A stretch of DNA of 64,000 nucleotides from Ideonella aquatica (GCF_018069755.1 NZ_JAGQDE010000013.1:62001-126000), one strand, 5' to 3'; counted from the stretch's first letter, positions 8,638-17,528 are shown. Notes: generated from the sequence alone by a model not told the origin. Translations and numbers: made by a program.

Positions 8638-10398
8638 ATGGTGTCGGAGCTGCCCAGTCAGCATTTGGTCGTCCTGTTCGCCGATCTGGTCGAATCGGTC
8701 CGCCTTTTCCGCGACTTCGAGCGCTCGGTGATCGAACGCTGGCACGGCTTCGTCAGACGGGTCGAGGATGAACTGGCCGCCCAGCACCGGGGTCGGCTGG
8801 TGCGCTCCGCTGGCGACGGCCTGCTGCTGGAGTTTGCCTCGGCGCTCGACGCCACAGCGGCGTCCTTCTCGCTGCATCAGGCCCTCGAGGGCTTCAATAA
8901 GGGCTGCCCTTCGGCCGAACGATTCCAATTGCGGATCGGGGTCCATGCCGACCAGGTTGTCTCGTTCGCGCACGAGCTGTACGGCGCAGGTGTCAACATC
9001 GCGGCGCGCCTGGCATCGCTGGCCCAACCCGGCCAGACGCTGGCCTCTGCCCAGGTCAGGCAGGCCCTGGCCGATGGCGTGCACGCCCATGTCATCGACC
9101 TGGGTTTGCGCTACGCCAAGCATGTGGAGGAGCCGCTGAGGGTGTTTCGCCTGGAGCCACCGCAGCCGGGTGGCTTGGTGCAGGTCAGTGCCGATCCGAA
9201 CCAGGACCTTCGGCCCACCGTGGCCGTGGTCCCCTTCGTGGCCATTCCGTCCGACCCCTCGCACGACGCGATTGGCCACGCACTGGCCGACGACATCATC
9301 GCCTCGCTGGCCCGACACCCCTCACTGAGGGTGCTGTCGCGCGTCAGCACGGCTGTCCTGCGCGGTAGCGACACGCCACAGGCGTTTAGAGAGTCCCTGG
9401 GCGCTTCGTTCTTGCTCAGCGGACAGTACTACGTACAGGGCTCGCGCGTGCGTCTGTCGTTTGAACTCAGCGAGCTGGACGGCTGCTCGGTGCTGTGGAC
9501 CGGACGCACGGTGGGCGATGTGCAAGCCTTGTTCGAGGGGACCGACGAGCTGGTACCGCACATCGTCACCCAGGTCTCTCAGCAGATCATCGGTCGCGAG
9601 CTGAGCCGCGCGCGCAGCCTGCCTGTCGACGCGCTGTCGTCCTACACGCTGTTCCTTGGTGCCAGCGGTCTGCTGCACAGCCTGGTCAAGTCCGACTTCC
9701 AGGTCGCGCGCGAGGTCTTCGAGCACCTTGCAGAGCGCCACCCGCGCCATGCCGCGCCGCTGGCCATGCTGAGCCGATGGCAGGTGTTTGCCCTGGAGCA
9801 GGGCTGGGTGAGCGATCGGTCCCTGGCCAGCCAGTTAGCCCGCGAGTACTGCGAGCGTGCACTGGACCGGGATCCCCATCACGGGCCGGCCCATGCAGCC
9901 CTGGGACAGGTGTGCTCCAACTTTGAGGGCGACCTGGGGTCAGCCCGCGAGCTGAACCAGCGTGCCATCGAACTGGAGCCTTCCGATGCCCTGGCCTGGG
10001 CGCAACTGTCCGCGATGCAGGCCTTCCTGGGCGAGACCGATGAATCCTGCGCGTCGGTGGTGGAGAGTCTTCGGCTGTCGCCGCTCGACCCCAGCCGCTA
10101 CCTGTTTGAGACATACGCTGCGCTGGCCTTCATCGCGGCAGGCGACTATGCGCGCGCCGTGACCTACGCCGCCAGCTCGGTGCGTCAGCACGCGCTTCAT
10201 GCTCCAGGCCTGCACCTGCTGGTGGGCGCCCAATGGCTGAACGGCGAGCATGAAGCCGCGCGCCGCACCACCCAACGCTACCTGCAACTGGATCCCAAGG
10301 CGACCGCCGGTCCTGGCAGCAGGCGCAGGCTGGGACACGGCCAGTCCTGGCGTGCCCATTTCGAGCAGGCGCTGATCAGCGCAGGCGTTCCTCCCTGA
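8638..10398 (+). CDS. Class III nucleotide cyclase domain - TolB-like domain - TPR protein
   Basis: This 586-residue protein starts at the ATG at 8638, preceded by GGGAGGGG at 8621-8628; an in-frame ATG at 8605 lacks a ribosome-binding site. Residues about 8-170 form a class III adenylate/guanylate cyclase catalytic domain, with metal aspartates Asp16 (VVLFADLVES) and Asp60 (SAGDGLLLEF) and transition-state residues Asn120/Arg124 (GAGVNIAARL). The residue where active relatives carry a purine-binding lysine (VKT-x-GDG) is Arg56, so activity or specificity may be altered. Residues about 190-320 look like the TolB N-terminal-like domain often found in such cyclases (VAVVPFVAI, LGASFLLSGQYY). 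The rest is TPR helices. It is the first gene of a tight operon with a PAP2/haloperoxidase-fold protein and a subtilase. Confidence 0.82.
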   Translation: MVSELPSQHLVVLFADLVESVRLFRDFERSVIERWHGFVRRVEDELAAQHRGRLVRSAGDGLLLEFASALDATAASFSLHQALEGFNKGCPSAERFQLRIGVHADQVVSFAHELYGAGVNIAARLASLAQPGQTLASAQVRQALADGVHAHVIDLGLRYAKHVEEPLRVFRLEPPQPGGLVQVSADPNQDLRPTVAVVPFVAIPSDPSHDAIGHALADDIIASLARHPSLRVLSRVSTAVLRGSDTPQAFRESLGASFLLSGQYYVQGSRVRLSFELSELDGCSVLWTGRTVGDVQALFEGTDELVPHIVTQVSQQIIGRELSRARSLPVDALSSYTLFLGASGLLHSLVKSDFQVAREVFEHLAERHPRHAAPLAMLSRWQVFALEQGWVSDRSLASQLAREYCERALDRDPHHGPAHAALGQVCSNFEGDLGSARELNQRAIELEPSDALAWAQLSAMQAFLGETDESCASVVESLRLSPLDPSRYLFETYAALAFIAAGDYARAVTYAASSVRQHALHAPGLHLLVGAQWLNGEHEAARRTTQRYLQLDPKATAGPGSRRRLGHGQSWRAHFEQALISAGVPP

Positions 10399-10429
10399 GT
10401 ACACGGCCTACGGATGAAAGGGCAAGACC

Positions 10430-11746
10430 ATGGCGAGTTACGTGATTCCTCCCGGGGCATGGCTCAGTGGCAGCGCGCTGAATCCGGGGGTTGGCGGGCA
10501 CTCTGCCGGCATCGGAGGCCACTCCGCAGGCATTGGAGGGCACTCTGCGGGCATCGGCGGCCACTCGGCGGGTGTGAGGGGGCATTCGGCTCAACTCACG
10601 ATGTTCAGCTCAGGCATCGGCGGACACCACAGGCGACCTGGCGTCAGCGTCAGCGACCATGCGGCTGAGCACCTGGCCGCCGCTGCGGCACGGCTCACCA
10701 GTGGTGTACCCTGGCGAGGCCACGACCCTGATTGGGTCTATGCCGGCAATGACGACGCCCTGTTGGCCGAGGCCATCAATCGGTCCAATGCGCGCATCGT
10801 CGGGGCGTTGGATCCGCGACAAGAATCGGTTGATCCGGCTCGGATAGCCAGCCCAGTCTGCGACGAAGGCTGCAAGGCCGGCTCGGACACTGCCCTTTGG
10901 CGCTGGGGTGCCGAGCCACAGGCCCTGACCGTGCTGTCTGACCTGAGCTGGCGCTTTCGTGTCAAGGGCGCCTGCCTGTACGCGGCCTCGAGCTTTGGAG
11001 CACAGGAGGAGTTGAACTTTCAGCCCAGCATCAAGCTGTTTCTGATGAAGCCCGAATGGCAGGACGAGCAGATTGACAAGGTGCTCCGCGCTGCCATTGA
11101 GCGTGAGGATCGCCTGCCGGAGATCCTCAGTCAAGCGGACGACTTCATGCCCTTCTTCTACAGCGTGGTCGGCATCCATCCGGAGGTGGCACCCATCACC
11201 TGCGCGATGCTGGTCATCGCCCAGCGATGGGCCACGATGCTGGTCATGGCCTTCAAGCACCAGCTGGCTGCACGTCGCCCCCATGTCACCTCGTCACGCA
11301 TCCTTCCGGTGATCGATACACCGGCGCATGGGTCGCTGCCCAGCGGACACGCCACGGTCTCGGCCATGGTGTCGGCATTGCTTTCCCGGCTGGTCTACGG
11401 GGCGCCCACACGCCGCGCGGACAAAGTGATGCAACTCAACCGACTGGCTCGGCGCATTGCGTTCAACCGCGTTGTGGCGGGCGTCCACTTTCCGATCGAC
11501 AGCCGCGCCGGTCATGCCTTGGGGCTTCAACTGGCCGCCCACTTCGTTGGCCTGGCCACCGACGGGGATGCCCCCACCTTTTTCGAGGAAGGCGGTGACA
11601 AGCAGGAACTGAGGGAACTCGGCGCCCCCAACAGGCCGCCTGCATTGAATCGCGGCGTCGCCGCGCCGCAAGAGCCTCGCCACAGCCCACTGCTGGCGAC
11701 GATGTGGCGCGCCAGCGAGCGCGAACTCACCCGCCTGGGTTTCTGA
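10430..11746 (+). CDS. PAP2 / vanadium-haloperoxidase-superfamily protein with N-terminal repeats
   Basis: This 438-residue protein carries all three phosphate/vanadate-binding motifs in the second half: K-x6-RP (KHQLAARRP), PSGH (LPSGHATVSAM) and a variant of SR-x5-H-x3-D in which Ser is Asn (NRVVAGVHFPID). Such proteins are either vanadium-dependent haloperoxidases or acid phosphatases; the soluble character and the PSGHA context favour the haloperoxidase side, but activity cannot be assigned. Residues 22-54 are near-perfect GGHSAGI heptapeptide repeats, unusual for the family. No signal peptide is visible. The gene starts 31 bases after the cyclase gene, and its stop sits 10 bases before the subtilase start. 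Confidence 0.8.
   Translation: MASYVIPPGAWLSGSALNPGVGGHSAGIGGHSAGIGGHSAGIGGHSAGVRGHSAQLTMFSSGIGGHHRRPGVSVSDHAAEHLAAAAARLTSGVPWRGHDPDWVYAGNDDALLAEAINRSNARIVGALDPRQESVDPARIASPVCDEGCKAGSDTALWRWGAEPQALTVLSDLSWRFRVKGACLYAASSFGAQEELNFQPSIKLFLMKPEWQDEQIDKVLRAAIEREDRLPEILSQADDFMPFFYSVVGIHPEVAPITCAMLVIAQRWATMLVMAFKHQLAARRPHVTSSRILPVIDTPAHGSLPSGHATVSAMVSALLSRLVYGAPTRRADKVMQLNRLARRIAFNRVVAGVHFPIDSRAGHALGLQLAAHFVGLATDGDAPTFFEEGGDKQELRELGAPNRPPALNRGVAAPQEPRHSPLLATMWRASERELTRLGF
10493..10591 (+). repeat. Tandem 21-bp coding repeats (GGHSAGI)
   Basis: About 4.7 copies of a 21-base unit encode GGHSAGI at residues 22-54 of the PAP2/haloperoxidase-fold protein. The first three copies are identical at protein level and the later ones diverge (GGHSAGV, RGHSA). 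Third-position differences between copies show that the repeat is not brand new. Confidence 0.85.
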
Positions 11747-11756
11747 GGAGGCCACG

Positions 11757-13853
11757 ATGCACTGGACGTCGCCACGCGCCACGCCCGTAGACCGCCAGGC
11801 AGGAGATCCCTACTTCGCCTGGGCTCGTGCCACCCAGTGGCGTGGCTTTCGTCGCCTGATCGGGGAGCGCCTGGGCTCCGGTGACAACCAGCCGCCGCCG
11901 ATTCGCATCTTGGTTCAGGCCGCGGAGCATGAATCGGCGCAGCAGGCCATCGATCACTACGAAAGCGTCGGCGTCTGGAGAGTCGCCGAGGTCTACAAGA
12001 ACAAGCCACTGCGCCACTTTGTCGCCGAGCTGGCCTGCCCAGAGGCGCATGGTCCCGAGGACTTTGATGCCGTCCTGAATGGCTTGGAGAGTCTGCAGTC
12101 TCAGGGGCTTCAATGGGAGCTGGCACTGCCCTTTCGCGATGCCGACACCGCGGCACGCGCCCAGGCGGTGGGCGCCTACGGAGAGACCCGGCAGGCGTCG
12201 GCGTTCAGCCCGAAGTCAGCCTTCGTACCCCAAGACCTTTCTGACGAGCGGGTGCGCCTAAGTGGTCTGGTGATGGCCGTCGTCGACTTCGGCTTCCCCT
12301 TCCTCAACCTGACCTTTCGCGCTCCTAGACGCGGCGAGGACCAGGACACGCCAGCTAGCCGTGTTCACGCCCTCTGGGACCAAGGAGGCGCTTGCGCCCC
12401 GCGACCGTACGTAAACCATCTGCCGAGCGGCTGGCCCTGGTCGGACGCAAGCCCCCGAATGGGATATGGGCGGGAGTTGCGCCAGGCCGCCATTCAGGAT
12501 GTGCTGACCCAGTACTGCAGCCTTAGCCGGTCAGGGCATTTGCCCGATGAGGCCGAGGCCTACCGCATGATCAATTACCTGATCGACTATGACGATCCCC
12601 GTCGCCGCGTCTGGGCGGCAACCCATGGCAGTCATGTGACGTCGGTGGCCGCCGGGCAGACCGACCCCTTGAGGCCCGACTCGACCGAGGTCGATGCTGC
12701 CGGACAAGCGCCGTTGGTGCTGGTTCAACTCCCCGCACTGACGGCGGCAGACAGCGGCGGAGGCTCGTTGTCGGCCCAGGTGCTCGATGCCGTCCACTAT
12801 GTGCTCGACCAGTGCAAGCCCGAGGCAAAGATTGTCCTGACGCTGAGCTATGGCAGCCTGGCCGGTCCCCACGACGGCAGCACGCTGATTGAACAAGCTT
12901 TGGATGAACTGATCGAACACTTTGAGCAGGGTGGCGGGACGCTGGCTCTGGTGCTCGGGGCAGGCAACAGCCGGCAGGCGGCCTGTCATGTGCGGCGCAC
13001 GGTGCGCAAGGACCGAAGCGCGCTGCTGCGAGTCGGCCTGGCTGAAGGCGATTACACCGACACCTACGTGGAAACCTGGTTCCAGTCTCGGGACCACCTG
13101 TCCAGCGTCGAAGCTCGGGCACGCACCTGCGACGGCGACTGGAGCCCTTGGGTGGCCCCCGGCGAAGAGGCCGTGTTGACGGAAGGCCGATCCGGCGGCG
13201 CGCAGGCCGGACCAACCATCGCCCGATTGAGCTTTCAGGAGCACGTTCCCAATGGCAGCAAGCCCCTGCTGTTGCTGGCGATGGCGCCGACTGCGAGGCC
13301 GGCCGATGACGACGGGCCGCTGGCGCGCCCGGGCTCTTGGCAGATCGAGATCAAGTTGGATGCCGATGCCTCCGTCACACTCGACGCATGGGTGGAGCGC
13401 GACGATCCGGGTTGGCTGGGCTATGGCGTACAGCCGCGTTTCGAGGAACAGCGTTGGGGCGACGATGAAGAAACGCTGAGCAGTCTGGCCTCTGGCCGCT
13501 GCACGATCGTGGCCGGCGGTTTCCGATTGTCCAACCGCCAGCGTGCGGACTACTCGGCCATGGGCGCTCGTCAAGGTGCGCCAGTGGTCTACGCCGCCTG
13601 CGAGGAGAGCGACATTCTGCCCACGGTCAGGGGCGCCGCCACTCGCTCAGGCGACAGTCTGCGCATCTGCGGCACCAGCGTTGCCGCTCCGGTGCTGGCG
13701 CGATGCATCTACAACTGGATGTCGGCTAATCCGGGGGAGCCCATCACAGCCGCTGACTGGCGTGGAACACTTAAGGTCATCGTCGAGGATGAACAGACGA
13801 AGGCTATTGAACACGATCGCCCCGCGAAGCTGCGACTCGGAACGGAGCCTTAA
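11757..13853 (+). CDS. S8 (subtilisin-like) serine peptidase, intracellular-type
   Basis: This 698-residue protein has a full subtilase catalytic set: Asp177 (VMAVVDFGFPF), His290 (THGSHVTSVAAG), oxyanion Asn404 (VLGAGNSRQ) and Ser641 (RICGTSVAAPVLAR). A roughly 165-residue N-terminal extension precedes the catalytic domain, and about 230 residues with a beta-rich look are inserted between Asn404 and Ser641. No signal peptide is visible, so secretion would need a non-Sec route or the enzyme acts inside the cell. GAGGAGG directly overlaps the end of the upstream gene and supports the ATG at 11757. It closes the cyclase-PAP2-subtilase operon. Confidence 0.83.
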   Translation: MHWTSPRATPVDRQAGDPYFAWARATQWRGFRRLIGERLGSGDNQPPPIRILVQAAEHESAQQAIDHYESVGVWRVAEVYKNKPLRHFVAELACPEAHGPEDFDAVLNGLESLQSQGLQWELALPFRDADTAARAQAVGAYGETRQASAFSPKSAFVPQDLSDERVRLSGLVMAVVDFGFPFLNLTFRAPRRGEDQDTPASRVHALWDQGGACAPRPYVNHLPSGWPWSDASPRMGYGRELRQAAIQDVLTQYCSLSRSGHLPDEAEAYRMINYLIDYDDPRRRVWAATHGSHVTSVAAGQTDPLRPDSTEVDAAGQAPLVLVQLPALTAADSGGGSLSAQVLDAVHYVLDQCKPEAKIVLTLSYGSLAGPHDGSTLIEQALDELIEHFEQGGGTLALVLGAGNSRQAACHVRRTVRKDRSALLRVGLAEGDYTDTYVETWFQSRDHLSSVEARARTCDGDWSPWVAPGEEAVLTEGRSGGAQAGPTIARLSFQEHVPNGSKPLLLLAMAPTARPADDDGPLARPGSWQIEIKLDADASVTLDAWVERDDPGWLGYGVQPRFEEQRWGDDEETLSSLASGRCTIVAGGFRLSNRQRADYSAMGARQGAPVVYAACEESDILPTVRGAATRSGDSLRICGTSVAAPVLARCIYNWMSANPGEPITAADWRGTLKVIVEDEQTKAIEHDRPAKLRLGTEP

Positions 13854-13866
13854 CCCGCTTCACGAC

Positions 13867-14505
13867 TCAAGTCCCACGCACATAGGGGTTGTACCGCCGT
13901 TCCTCGCCAAACGTGCTTTCCGGCCCATGCCCCGGAATGAACAAAGTCTCATCACCCATCGGCCACAGCCGCTGGGTGATGCTGTCGATCAGCTGCGGGT
14001 GGCTGCCGCCGGGGAAATCGGTGCGGCCGATCGAGCCGGCGAACAGCACGTCGCCCACGAAGCAGCGCTGGATCTCGGGGCTGTGGAACACCACATGGCC
14101 GGGCGTGTGGCCGGGGCAGTGCCGCACGTTCAGCGTGGACTGGCCCAGCGTGACGGTGTCGCCGTCGTGCAGCCAGCGCGTGGGGGTGAACGGCTCGGCT
14201 TTGGGGAAACCGAACATCTGGCTTTGCTGCGGCAGGCCGTCGATCCAGAACTGGTCGCCCTCGTGCGGGCCGATGATCGGCAGGCCCAGTTCGCGGGCCA
14301 GCTGGCCGGTGCCGCCGGCGTGGTCGATGTGGGCGTGGGTGAGCCACAGCGCCACCAGCTTCAAATCGCGGCGCGCCACCTCGGCCTTCAGCACGTCCAG
14401 GTCGCCGCCAGGGTCGATCAGGCTGGCTTCATTGGTTTGGTCGCACCAGAGCAGGGAGCAGTTCTGGGCGAAACCGGTGACGGGGATGGTGTGATATCTC
14501 AGCAT
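13867..14505 (-). CDS. MBL-fold metallo-hydrolase (glyoxalase II-like, YcbL type)
   Basis: This 212-residue protein has the metallo-beta-lactamase metal motif THAHIDHAGG (about residues 56-65), a later histidine in CPGHTPGHV, and the Asp of FVGDVLFAGSIGRTDFPGG. This pattern matches short hydroxyacylglutathione-hydrolase-like proteins (YcbL/GloB2 type), which hydrolyse thioesters such as S-lactoylglutathione. It lacks the C-terminal substrate domain of full glyoxalase II. It is convergent with the subtilase gene, 13 bases between stops, and functionally unrelated to it as far as can be seen. Confidence 0.85.
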   Translation of the reverse strand: MLRYHTIPVTGFAQNCSLLWCDQTNEASLIDPGGDLDVLKAEVARRDLKLVALWLTHAHIDHAGGTGQLARELGLPIIGPHEGDQFWIDGLPQQSQMFGFPKAEPFTPTRWLHDGDTVTLGQSTLNVRHCPGHTPGHVVFHSPEIQRCFVGDVLFAGSIGRTDFPGGSHPQLIDSITQRLWPMGDETLFIPGHGPESTFGEERRYNPYVRGT

Positions 14506-14894
14506 TGGCCGAAAATGTCCATGGACGAGTCAGTATCGCTCCTCGCCGTTGGTAGGTGACTGAATCTACTCGGAGGATGCGTCATGGTGAGTGGCCAGTC
14601 CCCGATGCTCCTTCGTCGCGTGAAACCTCGTACAGGCCGACGTCCGTACGAGATGCTCGCAGACTCCTCCACGGCAATTCTGTGGTCTGGCTCCAACCAG
14701 CACGTGCCGGATGATGGACGACAAACGACGGAAGACATGTGCCGAGCCCACTTGGCTGCGGGTTCGCCCCGATCGCGCGCTACTGAACCGTTCGAGGCCT
14801 GCCTGCATGGACCTCAATCACCTATTCGTATGAGGTCAATCGACAGAGTTCGAAGTATCCTGAAGTTGACCCAATCTGCATATAGGAGCAAGAA
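14506..14894. other. Intergenic region without a supported gene
   Basis: These 389 bases lie between the MBL hydrolase and the lipoprotein gene. A plus-strand frame (14584-14943) runs through the region but has a biased, arginine/serine-rich translation, no ribosome-binding site and overlaps the lipoprotein start, so it is not called. Base composition is slightly less GC-rich than in the flanks. AGGAG at 14884-14888 belongs to the lipoprotein gene. No tRNA, terminator or repeat was recognised. Confidence 0.4.
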
Positions 14895-16364
14895 ATGGCC
14901 GACACCTACCGCAAGTGCAGTTGCATTGCTGCCACGATCCTAGTGGCCGTCTTGTTGAGCGGATGCGCCTCTGCACCAAGGGGTCTGTCCATTTCGCTAA
15001 CAGAGTTGGGCACCGAGAGTCGCGTTGACGCCGGATCCATGAGTGGAAGATTGCGACACCGACAGTCATACAACATCGCCGGAACGGGTGCGTTTGACAC
15101 CATCGGAATGCTCAGCGCCGATCCGGATCCGACGGTACTGCCTGAACTCTGGCGTTCAATCTTCAGCAAGGAACATTTGCCCGATCAGTTGGCGTTGCGC
15201 ATTACACCTGGGCAGTCAAAGGTGTATGTGCGCGATTTCGATGACGGCAAAAGCGTCACATCCGAGGATGTTGCCAAGTTGCGTGACACGCTGCAAACGC
15301 TGCAGGGTCTCGCAGTCGAGTCAGCGATCGCACGCAGCCAAGCGACGCTATTGACCCTACTCAAGTCGACGCGCACGGAGGCGACCAAGACAACGGATGA
15401 GGTGGTTCTGCAAGGTCTGGTGCAGCGCGAGCAAGCGCTGGTGCAGCTGCTGGGTTCAAGTGGCGTGTCTGGTTTGGACAGTGACGCATCGGTTGATGTG
15501 CAACTCGATGCGGCGAACCAGCGCGCCAACATGGTGGACAAGGCGCAAGGCGAGGCAGAAGCGGCACTCCGTGTCTTGCGCGCAAAGCCGGGGATCATCG
15601 TGGCACGCTGGAAGCTGGACTCCTCGAAAAGTAGGAGCATCGGCGCAACAGGGATTGGCTACGACAGCAATGACCTTGACGGCGGAGCGGGCTTCGTCGT
15701 GCTCGGTGGTCCACGGGTCCTGACGTTGGTGGCTGGTGACGACCTGTTGGCTCGCGCGTGCAGCGCGCGGGGGGCCATTTGCGCCGACAAGCCCTCAGGG
15801 AAGAGTTCGCGTGACGGCATGGACAGCGCCATACCATCCGATCATCTGTACGTGACCAGCTATCAGCTATTGGCACGCCATGCGGCTTGGTCTGATGCGC
15901 GTTCGATTCGTCGCTTGCGATCCCTTTCCATTAACCTCAATGCGGTCATCGGAAGCCTCAGCGGACTTACTGGTGTGAACGCCCCTCAGCTGCTGGCCGC
16001 GCTCAAGAATCTGCAAGTCACGCTGCAGTCAGCAAGCTCGTTAGCCATCGACGCGGAGAACATGGGAGTCCTCTCGGGCGGGAAGCTTTTTCCTATCGAC
16101 TTTGACTTCATCGACGACGACAAACTTCACGAATCCGTGGACAGGGTCGCCAAATGCAATGCTGAGTACCTGGTCATATCGTCCATGAGGTCGACGCTGG
16201 ACGGTCATGTCCTGCGCAGTTCTGCCGAGGCGCCGCGGTGGCCCACATCCAAGAATTCTTCGTCGGATAAGTCTTGCGACGAGACGACACCTCCCGAAGG
16301 TTTTCGTAAGAAGAAGGAACCATCTACCCAAACCTCTACTGCCCCCAAGGGAAGGTCTGCATAA
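14895..16364 (+). CDS. Large lipoprotein of unknown function, C-terminus altered by an IS element
   Basis: This 489-residue protein has a lipoprotein signal peptide (hydrophobic core then LLSGCAS, acylated Cys near residue 24). The start at 14895 is supported by AGGAG at 14884-14888. No family was recognised. A helical region (about residues 120-230) is rich in Ala, Leu and Gln and may be coiled coil; the C-terminal 50 residues are Ser/Lys/Thr-rich and likely disordered. Its codon use is less GC-extreme than its neighbours. The current last four residues and the TAA stop (16362-16364) are encoded by the inverted repeat of the IS5-family element; joining the flanks at the CAAG target site predicts an ancestral end of Lys485-Asn-stop. 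Confidence 0.72.
   Translation: MADTYRKCSCIAATILVAVLLSGCASAPRGLSISLTELGTESRVDAGSMSGRLRHRQSYNIAGTGAFDTIGMLSADPDPTVLPELWRSIFSKEHLPDQLALRITPGQSKVYVRDFDDGKSVTSEDVAKLRDTLQTLQGLAVESAIARSQATLLTLLKSTRTEATKTTDEVVLQGLVQREQALVQLLGSSGVSGLDSDASVDVQLDAANQRANMVDKAQGEAEAALRVLRAKPGIIVARWKLDSSKSRSIGATGIGYDSNDLDGGAGFVVLGGPRVLTLVAGDDLLARACSARGAICADKPSGKSSRDGMDSAIPSDHLYVTSYQLLARHAAWSDARSIRRLRSLSINLNAVIGSLSGLTGVNAPQLLAALKNLQVTLQSASSLAIDAENMGVLSGGKLFPIDFDFIDDDKLHESVDRVAKCNAEYLVISSMRSTLDGHVLRSSAEAPRWPTSKNSSSDKSCDETTPPEGFRKKKEPSTQTSTAPKGRSA
16350..16361 (+). repeat. Left terminal inverted repeat of the IS5-family element
   Basis: GGAAGGTCTGCA, an exact complement of the right end. It also supplies the new 3' codons (Gly-Arg-Ser-Ala) and the stop codon of the upstream lipoprotein gene. 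Confidence 0.9.
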
Positions 16365-16417
16365 ATCGCCCCACGCCGTGCTTGGCACCGACCTGAAGCC
16401 CTGAGACGGTTGGGCCC

Positions 16418-17380
16418 ATGAAGCAGCACAGCCTGGGCCTGGGACAGACGGCCAAGCGAACGCGGCGCCGGGAGTTCCTGGACGAGATGGAGAAGGTCGT
16501 GCCCTGGGCTGATCTGGTGGCCTTGGTGTCGCCGTATCTGCCGGAGGGCAAGCGCGGTCGCCCACCGTTCTCGCCCGAGAGCATGCTGCGCATTCACTTC
16601 ATGCAGCAGTGGTTCGCGCTGAGCGACCCGGCGATGGAAGAGGCGCTGCACGACATGCCGGTGTTTCGGGAGTTCGCGGGCCTGGAAGGCTGGGACGAGC
16701 GGCTGCCCGACGAGAGCACGATCCTGCGCTTCCGGCATGTGCTGGAGAAGCACAAGCTGGCTGCCCAGATCCTGCAGACCGTCAACGACCTGCTGAGCGC
16801 CAAGGGCGTGATGCTCAAGAGCGGCACGGTGGTGGACGCCACCTTGATCGCTGCACCCAGCTCGACCAAGAACAAGAGCGGCGAGCGCGACCCGGAGATG
16901 AAGCAAAGCCGCAAGGGCCAGCAGTGGTACTTCGGCATGAAGTGCCACATCGGCGTGGACATCGAGTCGGGCTTGGTCCACACCGTCAAGGGCACCAGCG
17001 GCGCGGTCAACGACGTGATCGAGGCCAACAGCCTGGTGCGCAGCAGCGACCACGAAGTCTTTGCAGACGCTGGATACCAAGGCGCAGGCAAACGGCCCGA
17101 CGCCCGCGACGATGTGACCTGGAACATCGCCATGCGCCCTGGCAAGCGCCGCATGCTGGACCTGGCCAAGCTCATCGAGGCGCTCACCGAAGAACTGGAG
17201 CGGGTGAAGGCCGGGATCAGGGCGCGAGTTGAACATCCCTTCCGAGTGGTCAAGCGCCAGTTCGGACACATCAAGGTGCGCTACCGCGGACTGGCCAAGA
17301 ACACGGCGCAACTGCACACGCTGTTTGCACTGGCCAATCTGTGGCTGGTGCGGCGCAAACTGATGGGAGCGCAGGCATGA
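16418..17380 (+). CDS. IS5-family DDE transposase
   Basis: This 320-residue transposase is full length for the IS5 group. The N-terminal IS5 domain contains PFSPESMLRIHFMQQWF. The catalytic residues are visible as Asp in GTVVDATLI, Asp in FADAGYQGAGKR and Glu in RARVEHPFRVVKRQFG. No frameshift or premature stop is present, so the enzyme is probably functional. The region between its stop (17380) and the right inverted repeat (17517) is non-coding IS sequence. Confidence 0.93.
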   Translation: MKQHSLGLGQTAKRTRRREFLDEMEKVVPWADLVALVSPYLPEGKRGRPPFSPESMLRIHFMQQWFALSDPAMEEALHDMPVFREFAGLEGWDERLPDESTILRFRHVLEKHKLAAQILQTVNDLLSAKGVMLKSGTVVDATLIAAPSSTKNKSGERDPEMKQSRKGQQWYFGMKCHIGVDIESGLVHTVKGTSGAVNDVIEANSLVRSSDHEVFADAGYQGAGKRPDARDDVTWNIAMRPGKRRMLDLAKLIEALTEELERVKAGIRARVEHPFRVVKRQFGHIKVRYRGLAKNTAQLHTLFALANLWLVRRKLMGAQA

Positions 17381-17516
17381 GTGCGTCCGCAGTTCGCGAA
17401 AGCGGCCATGCTGGCGCCTCCTTAGGGGCTGATGACCTGCGAGAGCGGGTGAATCCGGGGCTGGCAGCATCACATTCCGATCAGATCAAGGCATCAGCAC
17501 GCCGCTCGGTGTGTTG

Positions 17517-17528
17517 TGCAGACCTTCC
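17517..17528 (-). repeat. Right terminal inverted repeat of the IS5-family element
   Basis: TGCAGACCTTCC, an exact inverted copy of the left end, followed at once by the second copy of the CAAG target duplication. Confidence 0.9.

Larger units (their letters stand above)
16350..17528 (+). mobile_element. Complete IS5-family insertion sequence (1179 bp)
   Basis: The element is bounded by 12-bp perfect inverted repeats (GGAAGGTCTGCA at 16350-16361 and its complement at 17517-17528) and flanked by a 4-bp direct duplication, CAAG (16346-16349 and 17529-17532). One full-length transposase gene lies inside. The GGAAGGT ends and 4-bp C-x-A-R-like duplication fit the IS5 group. The element inserted at the last codon of the lipoprotein gene, in the same orientation. 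Confidence 0.92.

Noticed and set aside
14584-14943. A 119-residue plus-strand frame before the lipoprotein gene
   Set aside because: No start signal, atypical composition, and it overlaps the lipoprotein start in another frame.
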